Part shown: one piece after another, positions 19,861 through 29,900 of the stretch
Numbering within the stretch: the stretch's first letter is position 1
Layout: each line of letters begins with the position of its first letter
Source of the DNA: Cristatella mucedo
Taxonomy: Eukaryota > Bryozoa > Phylactolaemata > Cristatellidae
Assembly (NCBI GenBank): GCA_009760855.2
Contig: WPIO01000004.1
Coordinates: forward strand, 8,228,501 to 8,292,500
Reading direction: 5' to 3'
DNA: 64,000 bases
The notes under the pieces: model-generated
Told to the model about the DNA's origin: nothing
The model's input: only the letters and a program-made list of their open reading frames with translations
Databases searched by the model: none
Program-made: the position numbers and the translations under genes

Positions 19861-20594
19861 GGCTGGCCTGTCACACCTATTGTCACGGCGAGTTTTTCAA
19901 GGGTAGGGCGACGCAGGCGGAAGATCGCCGCCGGGGGGGGGGGGGAGCCGGCCGACATTGGTGGGACTGGGTGGTCGCTGGCACTTAGAACGATGGAGGC
20001 GAGTTGGCCGTCCACGACAGCGATTGAAGAAAAGGAGAGAGTCAACATCGGGAGAATTCGGTGGACCCCACCGAATACGGTCGTCTGGCGCCCGTGCTTC
20101 CATTTTGTGTTTTGGTGTGCGTGCTCGCGTGGTCCCGGCGTAGGGATTTGCCGATGCGAGCTAGAAGTAGTTCGATGTAGTGCGTATGGTATTCCTGTCG
20201 TTAAGGTGGAAGCGGAGCCCTAGTTCTCCAGTCAGGGTCTAGGCTCCGGTTCGGGCTCCTCGTCTTATTTGGGTCGTCCCCCACAATAGACTTAGGTAGC
20301 CTAAGTTCGGGGGACGTATTCCCTCCGAAAGAGTGCTTGTGCTGTTGACAGCGTGTGAGGAGTATGGAGATAAAACTGAGCTAGACGCGAAGTGACTTTG
20401 TGCGCTTGCGAATAAAGCTCAGTAAAATTCCCAATTTGTGTGTCTCGCTTTCCAATTCACGTCGCAGACTCATGACCCCCTTTAGTAACGATAGGCAGGT
20501 CAGCGCCAGAAACGCTCGTTTCGTGGCGGCCTGCTTATTGCGCGTAGACGCGCACCGAACGGCATTAGGCGCTAGGTTACGCCGCTCGATAAGT
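19861..20594. other. Unclassified insert between two LINE-B segments
   Basis: About 730 bp with a poly-G tract near 19933 and an AATAAAGCTCAGT word followed by a T-rich stretch near 20411, which recalls the 3' part of an LTR but lacks a recognised partner copy. No coding sequence is visible. It may be a solo LTR or another non-autonomous element; the family is unknown. Confidence 0.35.
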
Positions 20595-21610
20595 GGCAGG
20601 TTAAGCCTACTCCGCCGAGCCTTCGGCGTTACACGGAGCACTGGAGTGGTTTAAATCGTACTTGTCTGATCGTGCTCAATCCATGTCGTGTGGGGGTCAT
20701 TTCTCACACACGAGACGGGTCACCTGTGGAGCCCCTCACGGGTCCGTACTCGGTCCCTTGCTGTTCTCCATTTATACTCAACATCTGGGAAAAGTGATTA
20801 AGGCCCACGGAATAGGATATCGCTTTTATGCTGACGATACTCAGCTGTATTTTTCATTCAAACCGTCAGAATCTGCTGCAGCAACTGAGAAATTGAATGC
20901 TGGAGTTGCCGACATTCGATCCTGGATGTCGGAAAACTTCTTGAAACTAAATGACGATAAAGCCGAACTGCTGCTCATAGGACACCCTAAGCGTGTGGCT
21001 GGATTAAAAGGCTTTGCTCTTCTAATAGGTGATGCTGTTGTGCGACTATCACCACGTGCTCGAAATTTATGTGTCGTTTTCGACAGCTGCCTAAATTTTA
21101 AAAGCTTCATTCAGAAGACTGCTTCTACAGCTAGCTATCACGTCCGATCCCTGTCCAAGATTAGGAGCTGTCTTCCTCAGTAGCTTGCAAAACATTGCAC
21201 TAGCTCCTTAGTTCTGTCTCGGCTTGATTAGTGTAATTCCCTTTTAGCTGGGCTACCAAAAAAAGCAACTAGCCCACTGCAGCTAACCATGAATATGGCT
21301 GCAAGGCTAGTCTTCAAATCCCAGCGGTTTGAGCACGTGTCTCCTTTGCCAAAAGAGCTAGGATGGATGCCGGTTGAGCGACGGATACCGAGCAAAGTTC
21401 TTACGCTGACCCACAAGGCCCGCCACGGCTTGGCTCCTTCGTACGTGGCTGAACTGCTGCATCAGTTTCAGCCTGTTCGCGCCCTCAGGTCCTGTGTGGA
21501 CAATAAATTAGCTGCTCCATTCCTTCGCTTAAAGACGCGATCCGCAGACGATGAGAGCACTTGCACGAAGAGAACCCGAAAGCGGGAACGAGAGCCTCGG
21601 TCCTACTGAG
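20595..21610 (+). mobile_element. LINE-B reverse transcriptase, C-terminal half
   Basis: After a frameshift the domain resumes with ALEWFKSYLSDRAQSMSC, then GAPHGSVLGPLLFSIYTQHL and the catalytic YRFYADDTQLYFSF box, then [19 protein letters not shown]. After an in-frame stop at 21181 the C-terminal block reads AARLVFKSQRFEHVSPL, RIPSKVLTLTHKARHGLAP. The YADD catalytic motif is intact, but frameshift and stop make the copy dead. The 61185-61800 copy is its closest relative here. Confidence 0.78.
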
Positions 21611-22339
21611 CAGAAGGATCAGTCGCCGACAGTGTTCAATTTAAAATACGGGACACTCCCGACTTGAATTGAGCCAACAAATACGAGCTGAAGCAAAAGA
21701 TAAATTTTAAATAGCTTGCGGCTTTTTGGATTTAAAGCCGAACCGCGAAAATTCCGTACCCGCAGGGCGACACAGGTGACCTCCCTTACGACCGGAAAAC
21801 GAATCCTGGGTTTTCAAGATTCCTAATGGAATCGTGGACGGCTCAGAATTAAGCAGTATGCACATGTTTCGCCGTCTGTAATGGCGCAGGCACATCTCAG
21901 CTCGCTGAGGGCTTCAGCTCGCGGAGGGTGGACTACGGACAACGCGAAACCGGGGAACGCGGAAAATACAAGCCATAACAGCGAACGTGCTAATCTCCAG
22001 CCACACACTCGGGAACTCTAGGCCGTGTTGCCTTGCATGGGTGACCGCACGGTCGGCGAACGCCTGACGCCGGTCCAGATGCATAGGTTGAGCGAGACTA
22101 CGAGTGTCCAATGAGACTAATTATATGGCCAACGTCCGGCCTCCAAAAGCCAAGGTTACACGGCGCCATTGCATATCCGGGCACGTCTGTGTGTCAGGCC
22201 CCGGCCCTGCCGGTGACCCTTATCGCATTACAGCCGTCCCAGCCAACCGAACCTAGTCTGGGTCCAACTCTAGCCTGTTACACCGGGTCGGTCTTTGGAG
22301 GGCTTCGGTGAGGAGTTCCGCGTTGAGCAGAAAAAAGCC

Positions 22340-22470
22340 ACCGGTTGGTCAAGCGGTTAAGACGCTCGCCCCGACCGAGGTCTGGCCGAGGTCGTGCGCT
22401 CGAGTCCCCGAGGCATTTGTGCAGCGCCTGAATAGAGATCGAGTTCTCTTGAGGCGCTATACGAATGAAT
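22340..22470 (+). repeat. SINE-1 (tRNA-derived)
   Basis: Head CAAGCGGTTAAGACGCTCGC resembles a tRNA A-box region and GGTCGTGCGCTCGAGTCC a B box. The tail GCGCCTGAATAGAGATCGAG then TTCTCTTGAGGCGC forms the same hairpin as the LINE-A 3' end and is followed by ATACGAATGAATCGTAT. Confidence 0.75.
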
Positions 22471-22808
22471 CGTATATTTAAGCGTGCTCGCGGTCAGAGA
22501 GAGGAAGCTCTGGCGGACCTCTCAGCTCACATTCAAGACCACTTGAAAGTTGTCGTGGCCGTCCAGCTCCGCCCTGCGACGACGAGCGTCGCAGCGTATC
22601 GGGCAGCTAACGCGCGACCTGGCAGCCGTCTACCGACCCGCAGCTAGCAGCCGCAGCTAGGAGCCTCGGCTGGTCTAAAGCCGCGTTTACAGCGATTCCT
22701 GATTCTGTCATGCTCGTGCTGCGCTTCGGTCTTTCTTCTTGACGCCCGAAGTTTGCGTTCGGTCAGTTTTCCTCAGCTCCAGCTTGCTACGCGAGAAAGT
22801 CGCTTGTG

Positions 22809-23048
22809 TTAGTGAGGTAGGAAACGGCGACGCTCGGCGATTTTAACCTCCCAGTGAATTGAAAAGAGGCAAACACCTTCGGCGTTTACCTCTTTTGCCC
22901 GCCGCCCTGTGACGCGATTCCTATAGGAAGAGCTCTCACTGCCTCGTAAACAGAGACGCTCGTGGAGCGCATCTATGATTTCGCCGTCGGTCCATTCGTC
23001 CACCGTGCTCTTCGAAAAGTAATGAAGAAGGCGCTCTCTTGACGGCAC
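22809..23048 (-). pseudogene. Short unrecognised ORF with possible transposase-type start
   Basis: An 79-codon frame encodes MPSRERLLHYFSKSTVDEWT followed by DGEIIDALHERLCLRG. The WTDGEI pattern recalls SANT/MADF-like starts of DNA-transposon or DNA-binding proteins, but the match is short and there is no catalytic domain around it. A GAGGCAAACACC/GGCGTTTACCTC inverted pair lies inside. Function unknown. Confidence 0.22.
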
Positions 23049-23164
23049 TAATTATTGGTCGTTTGTTCAGTCTTGCCTCAGTCGTGGCCGAGAAGCAGAA
23101 ATGCGCCCAGCTTCCGAGTCTTCGCTCGGTTTTCTATACGTGTGGGAAATAATCGAATGCATTC

Positions 23165-23300
23165 GCCGCGCTCGCCCTTCTCGACCGAGGTTGTGGGTTC
23201 AAATGCCGCAGTGAGCGATCCTTTATTGCCAATTGAAAGCGGCTTCGATGGTCGTAAAGGCTCTTCTGCTTCTATACAAATGAGGCTGCTATATCAGCTG
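23165..23300 (+). repeat. SINE-2 (tRNA-derived)
   Basis: B-box-like CGAGGTTGTGGGTTCAAATG, then the family landmarks GATCCTTTATTGCC, GGCTTCGATGGTCGTAAAGG and the 3' end CTCTTCTGCTTCTATACAAA with TGAGGCTGCTA. A tRNA-like fragment on the minus strand follows at about 23310-23380. Confidence 0.65.
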
Positions 23301-24099
23301 TTTTTTTTCTACCTCGGCTGGGTTGAGCGCCTTAACCACTGGGCCAAAAGCAGCCCCGTGCTGCCGGAACGGCTTATCGACGTTGGCTGACCTGTCAATC
23401 TCTTGTCTCAGCCATCCTTCCTGCACTCTAGCTCACGTGGTTGCTCATTGGCCGATGATTTATGGTAGCGATTATCTCCAGTAGTCCACGGTGTCAAGCC
23501 CAAAACAGCTAAGCTCTTTTTGGGCGTTCATTACGTTTTGTCCAAGCACCTGTTTGTCAGGGAGGCGATGCTCGCTCATGGCGGCAGGCGCCCGCCCGAC
23601 AGTTATCTCACTCACTCGATTCTGTTAAATGCAATGGAGATAGCCGGGCACTCACGCCAGCGATCGACCGTCGCAGATGAGCCAGAGACGGCGATGAGAG
23701 AAGAATTCGGCCGCCGACTACGTTTGTATAACGCTGGAGACTCAATTCTGTCTTGGCACGTGCATGCGTTTCCGGCAAGGGATTACAGGCGCTGCGCAAT
23801 TGACTGTTGGTTTTCTTGCATCTGGGTTGGGGGTGGAAGGAGGAATTCTTTTCGATAGACGAACAAGTCCTCTGCCTTCCTTTCTCCGGGTAGGAGATGA
23901 TAGCGGCCGCCTTTTCTGGTTAGGAATCAGACTCCAGTGAAGCGACGATCGGGATAACTGATGCTTCTGCTGCTAGTCTTGACCTTCGCTGTCCCGGCCC
24001 TCAGTCTACGTGGGTCGCGACCCGGCAATAGATGCACGTGACCAAAGTACAGGGACGATTTTTCCCGTAAGAGTGAGCTAAGTCGTAAATCCTAGCTGA

Positions 24100-24250
24100 T
24101 TAAACAGCCTCTTTTTGCATAGCGACAGAAGAGCCTTTACGGCTATCAGTACCGCATGCAGTGGCGATAAAGGATCGCCTACCGCAGGAATCGAACCCAC
24201 GACCTCGGGACCGAGGTCGTGAAAGAAACCGCCTTATCTAGTGGGCCATC
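24100..24250 (-). repeat. SINE-2, inverted relative to the next copy
   Basis: Reads GTTTAATCAGCTAGG-type 3' end, GACAGAAGAGCCTTTACGGC, GGCGATAAAGGATCGCC and GGAATCGAACCCACGACCTC on the plus strand, the reverse complement of the SINE-2 consensus deduced from other copies here. Confidence 0.72.
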
Positions 24251-24354
24251 ATGGAGCTATAGGTAGGGCCAGGTCAGTGCGTTTGTCTTGGCTAGAGTTT
24301 TCGATGAGCACGGTCATAAAATTGAGCTTTCGGTGAGCCGCGATGGCACACTAG

Positions 24355-24500
24355 GTAGGGCGGTTGCTTTTCACGACCTCGGGACCGAGGTCGTGGGTTC
24401 GAATCCTGCGGTGGGGGATTCTTTATCGCCACTGCAAGTGGTGGTGATAGCCGCAAATTCTGTTTTATCGCTATACAAAAGAGGTTGTTAAATCATCTAT
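24355..24500 (+). repeat. SINE-2 (tRNA-derived)
   Basis: Contains GTGGGTTCGAATCCTGCGG, a perfect B box (GGTTCGAATCC-type), followed by TTTATCGCCACTGCAAGTGG and the GGTTGTTAAATCATC end. It forms an inverted pair with the copy at 24100-24250. Confidence 0.75.
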
Positions 24501-24539
24501 TATTTGTTATTTATTTAGCAATGTACCCTGGCTAGGTTC

Positions 24540-25640
24540 GGTTGGCCGGCACAGGACGGCTATAATGTGGTAAGGGTCACCGGCTAGGCCGGGGTCTGAC
24601 CTATGGCATGGCCGGATGTCGGTGACGAGAGGTCACCGGGGCTCTTGGGTAGGAGAAGTTGGCCGAGTAAGTCGTGGTGTTGAAGGCTCCCGGTCTTGTC
24701 GATGGAGAAGCCTGAACCCTATATCAGGGCTAGCAACTTACAGGCACACTACCGATGCAAGCAGATATGCCGACAGTAGCAGAGCAAGGTTATGCACCTG
24801 GATGGTTGCAGACGTGCTCCGGCGATGCGGCCACGAGGCAACGAGTGCCCAAGGCCCGAGCGGAGCTAGATAGCACGCTCGTTGTTGTGATTTGTATATT
24901 CCGTGTTCCTCGTGTATCCTGTTCGTGGCTCCCCCCCCCCCGTGAGTGGGCGTCTTTCTGAGGAAGCTCTCGACTGCGGTGGACTTCGACTCCGACTAGC
25001 CAAGCAGTTACTCAGCTAGCCGGATCTTTTACGGCGTTCGCTTGTGCTGTTGGAACGGAGTGGGTACAACGGCGGGACTGCGGAATCCGACTGACCAACT
25101 ATCACGTTTGTTCGAGCTTGCTCCGTCGTCTTGCACCCCTATAGTGCACTTTGTATAGGACCCTCCCTGTAGACTTGTTTAGTTTCCCTGTTGTTGTTGG
25201 CGCATGCGATATTATAAAGAGGTGTAACCTGACGGCCCCTCGTCTTACCCTAGCTCAGCAGGATAGCAAGCTGCGGCGTGGCCGGAGTATGGCGGGGCTT
25301 GGCGGGAAATGGCCTCTGACCCCTGGAACTCGGCTACAGCTATACGCAAAGCGACATTGCACGCCTGCGAATTAAAGTTAAGCTAATCCGAGCGTCCAAC
25401 CAGCTGATCGCAGAAATCGGAGTCTGCGAAAAGCTCTCTGTGAGAAGTTGTCCATCTAGCGCGATTGAGCTCGCTGCCAATGCAAATGTTGGGCCGTCGC
25501 TTGGGCTGCACCGATCTCGTGCAGCACCGATCGAGGGGGGAGGTGGGAGGAAGTCTACCTCCTGCTCGCTGCCACATGCTGTGCCGGTGAGATGACGGCG
25601 GTTGGGGCCAGGCACGACCTTTCCCTGGACCGTTTGGATT
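24540..25640. other. Unclassified GC-rich interspersed segment
   Basis: No open frame or recognised motif. Words such as GGTGACGAGAGGTCACCGG and a poly-C run near 24930 suggest an old element. It could be a degenerate LTR element, but no second LTR or primer-binding site was identified. Confidence 0.25.
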
Positions 25641-25849
25641 CTGCCTTGCCGGATCATGTACGGCTTCGGTCGACCGTTGACAGGACTGCTGAGGCTAGCG
25701 ACGGCTGTGCACGGCTATAGATATATACCGATATATAGCCCCAATCGTCGACGGGCGGTAGCGCAGCAATTACGCTCGACATGGCGATTCCCTCGACAAC
25801 AATTATAATGACTTAGAGGAGGCCGCAACGCGAAATGTCGCAACTGCCA

Positions 25850-26035
25850 CATCACATCACTGCTCGACTATCTGCACTGGCGTATTGACTTATATCATAT
25901 CAAGCAGCGTATTGACTTCGAGTTTAGGTCACTCACCTTTAGGCCTTTCCATTCTCCCACTACGGCTGACCTATCTGTGTTATTGTCTCATCAGTCCTCA
26001 GTTGACGATCGTGGTAAACGAATTGAAAGGCTCGG
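25850..26035 (+). mobile_element. LINE-A fragment
   Basis: CAAGCAGCGTATTGACTTCG and the following GGTCACTCACCTTTAGGCC match the [14 protein letters not shown] segment of the LINE-A C-terminal domain at 53300-53345. Both ends are truncated. Confidence 0.55.
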
Positions 26036-26225
26036 TGGATAGCGTATCTTGAGGCACGACGTTGTAATTAATGTAACAATAAAATTAATAATAGGAAATT
26101 TCAATAGCACCCTAAGAGAATTCAACCTCTTTCTTGACGATTAGCTGGAAAAGAAATTGGTATGATGGATACTGATCGCATGCACAGGCAGTCGGCAGTC
26201 GCGAATGAGCTCCGGGCATTATAAT

Positions 26226-26238
26226 ACACATACACATA

Positions 26239-26303
<65 letters not shown>
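26226..26303 (+). repeat. (CA)n followed by (TA)n microsatellite
   Basis: An imperfect CA tract with CATACACATA variants runs directly into a pure TA tract. It sits between two minus-strand SINE-1 pieces, so it may have grown from SINE tails. Confidence 0.9.
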
Positions 26304-26304
<1 letters not shown>

Positions 26305-26307
<3 letters not shown>

Positions 26308-26440
26308 CATTTGCATGGCACCCAAAGGAAACTTTGCCTCTATCCGGGTCTTTTTTATATTAGGCCTTCAGGCTCGAGCTCGCGACCTCGGCGGTTAAAC
26401 GCGAGCGTCTTAGCTCTGAGCCAAACTAAGGCCTTGGGAG
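26305..26440 (-). repeat. SINE-1 (tRNA-derived)
   Basis: Reverse complement shows GAGGTCGCGAGCTCGAGCC (B box), then GATAGAGGCAAAGTTTCCTT in place of the usual hairpin, ending at an AT tail with the adjacent microsatellite. Diverged copy. Confidence 0.55.
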
Positions 26441-26731
26441 TGTACGAGCTGAAGGCACGACCTTCAAAAGAATTGAGGTTGGTTTGAGACACTACCATGC
26501 GTCTCGAGTCAGAAGGCTGAGCATGCTCATTGCTGCCTTGACGATTGTCAGCAGCGTCTCATAAGACTTACTGTTAGACATGTCGGCACAGAACCGGTAC
26601 CTTGTAGGACGACATGTGAAAGAGGCTGTGCGAAGCGATTGCTATCGACCAATTGATAATTGCCTTGTCACTGGTTTGAATAATGAATCATTTTTATTGC
26701 GATATAATGAGTCAAACTTACGGCAGTCTCA

Positions 26732-26916
26732 TCACATAATCACAAACGTGGCCGCTGTGGCAGCGCCGCAGTTGTTGTTCTTCTGTGACATGAGAACGTA
26801 GCCGTCGTTGCCCCAGTAGGTGCTCCACGAGTTCTTTATGAGCCAGTAGGGCTCACCGTTAAGTTCGCCAAAGCCGACAGCTAGGACGGCATGGTCAAGG
26901 TCGTCGTCAGTGTTTC
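26732..26916 (-). CDS. Peptidase copy 1, terminal exon (catalytic His and Asn)
   Basis: Encodes [39 protein letters not shown] and [11 protein letters not shown], ending in TGA. It holds the His and Asn of the papain triad and the conserved Cys near the C terminus. It is 185 nt long, as in copy 2. Confidence 0.92.
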
Positions 26917-29900
26917 CTGTAAAGGTTGATATGCCGACAAGAAATTAACTGATCACCTTTACAACATCGCCGGGAATCATTAGGCACAAGCTGCTGCTCC
27001 CAGTACGACATAATCATCCAAATGTTGCATAAACACTTGAATGACTTCATTGCAGGGACAGCACGACCATAATCGAAGCCGTCGTACACTTACTACAGAA
27101 TAATATGTGATAGATGACATTTCTTCTCGGGCCAAGCCTCATACCACCCGCTTTTCAGAATCTAACGGTTTACCAATACCTCGTACAAACCTCAAATCCT
27201 TTGGAGACTGTATATTTAGCTCGTATGCTCCCAAAACCTGGAACTCACTCCCGACTTCAGTCACAACATCCCCTGACTTTACCACATTTAAAAAGAAATT
27301 AAAGACATACCTTTTTTAAGACAGCATGTAGTGGGTCCCTTTGATTTGTCCTTGTGTTCTTATGCCTGCTGACACTGTGCATGCTGCCGCTAACCACACT
27401 TGCATGCTGACCCTCTGCATGTCACCCCTAACCATGTTATTAATGTTGTTGATCAAACATGAAAATACGCACCATTCAATCGCGTTTGCCTTTGCAGCAA
27501 ATGTAAAGCGCCACCAGAAAGATATTGAGTTCTCTAAGGGCGCTTTATCAAGTCATTATTATTATTATTATTATTAAAGGCCAGGCTACTGGCTAGCTAG
27601 CTGAAGTAGGCTTTGAGCGATAGATAGCATATAACGGCACTACCCAAGCGATCTAGCATTAGCAAGGTTAACGTAATTAGTCTATCTAGTGCTTATACAA
27701 TCCTCGGAGAATGGGACCCGAGCTGCACTAGAGACTAGCAGAATGATTTATCGAATTTTATTAAAGATGTGCTTGTTTAATGGCTCTTTGTATGAATACA
27801 TAATTCATTCGTATGGCTCGCTAAGGAAACTTAGCTCTATTCAGGCACTTCACATATGACACAGGGCTCGAGCCAACGACCTCGGACTTCAAAGACGTTA
27901 ATTTTGATTTTGGTCGAGGCGAGCACCTTTACCACTGGGCCAAACCTGTTTCGCAAGAGCCCTGTGCATTATGCAGGGGCGACAATATCAGACAATCTCG
28001 GATGTCTTGGAGTATCGTAGATGGCATTCCAAAGACAGACAGGCAAGCAAACAAGAAAATTGCAAGAAATGAAAACGAAACGAAACGCAAGAAACGAACG
28101 TGGCGAACGCTTGCAACGATCCAGCAAGTGAGCAGTACGAGACGCATGAGTGAACCATACTCGACTGCTGGAACACAGAGTGAGAACATTTTGAGCTCGC
28201 GGTGACAAAATTCTACGGATCAAAAAGAAAGGTGGACGCGAGATGCAATTATTATTGGTCTACAGTCACGGAGACCAGTTGAATTATGTTTCTGGTTTAA
28301 AGTAATTGACAGGCTCGCGAACACCGGCGAATATTTATTCAAGCAGACACCAGAGATAGCATCAAGAAGTTCAAATTTTAAAAGTAATGGCCATCATTGC
28401 AGCAGTAAAATACTTCTATACTTCAATGCCACCGAAGTACGATCCGGAATTAATTAACTGAGAATATTTTGATGAGGTATTGCAGCGCACGCGCAGTAAT
28501 CGTTACGATAGGAATCAGGTCGATGTGCTTTATCGTTCGGCTATTGACCGCCCCCCGTGCAGCGTGCGGTTGCAGAGCACTGCACCAGGCAATTGTCGGT
28601 GATATAGGGCGGATTCGGGACCAGGAACACTCCCCGCACCAGTCACAGTAGGGGCAGGCTGGTTCTGAGCACGAGAGCTATTCTAGGATTGGGTGGCTGA
28701 CCACTTTTGGTAAAGGATTGCCACAGAAGCCGTCCGTTCAGGAAACACTGCATGGCGTGCCGCCAGCGGTACGAGCGCATCGATATTTGTTGCAGGCAAG
28801 CAAGTAGCAGGGGTTTTCCCAAGCGTTACAAGACACGGACAGACTGAGGCGATACTATCGGTGGCCCACAGTTGTTATGGAGTGACCATGCACTTGGCTG
28901 GGCAGCTGCTTAAATCGGCGTCTGAATGAACACTTACCGCACTGAGGTTCATAGTAGACGCCGTTGGCGTAGAAGGAGAGCGACTTGTGGCTGGCATCAA
29001 TGCCAACCGATATCGGACCAATTTTGTAAATTGCCGAGTTCAGAGCATCGATGTCACCCTTGGTTATATTAACATAGTTGAGGATGTTCACTTTTGATGT
29101 AACATTTTCACTGTGGCATTTACCGTCCTGCAAACCAAGCCACTCTGGCGCGATACACCGGTACTGGGGGGGGGGAGGCACCGCTGCGTAACGAAGCCGG
29201 CGGTGCATTGCACCCGCCAGGGCTGCTTTCGACCAACTTTCTTACCTCTCCCAGATAAGGACCGTAGGCTTCTTCGGCAGCAAGGCCTCCGCTCTTCATG
29301 ATCCACTGGTAGGCGCGGAAGTCTTCACCTCCGTCGCAGCCATTGTTGCCCTCACCCCAAGAGCAGTCCATGAGCTCCTGCTGCGATAGGCGCATCAGTT
29401 GGCCAGTCTGAAAACATTAGGAAGCACAGGGACACTCGGAGCTTAGTGGACGGCCCGCAATCGCCAAAATTCTGCCTCGTATGGTCAAATTCATGCGAAG
29501 AGACCGGTGGTGCATGCGAGCCGCAGATGCTGAATTGCGAGTGCCGACGTAACTGCCGAACTGGTTTAGCCCAGTGGTCAGGGTGCTCGCCTCGACCAAG
29601 GTTAAGGTTGATGTACGAGGTCATGGGCTCGAGCCCCATTGCGTATGCACGTGAAGCACCTGAATAAAGATTCATTTCTCTTGGGGGCGCAATGCAAATG
29701 AATTGAATTATATATTTATATAAATGTATATAATTCAATTCATTTGTAGAAACTGGCTAAAAAATCGCGATATATATATATAATATTACATATATTATAT
29801 ATTATTGTATTATTATTATATTATAAATATATATATATATATATTATATATATATATATATCGAGTGAACGCGATTCTTCTTCAGCCAGTTTCTCTTCCC

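Noticed and set aside
24100-24500. Functional tRNA genes
   Set aside because: B-box words are present, but no complete cloverleaf with an acceptor stem could be formed and the sequences recur as SINE heads.
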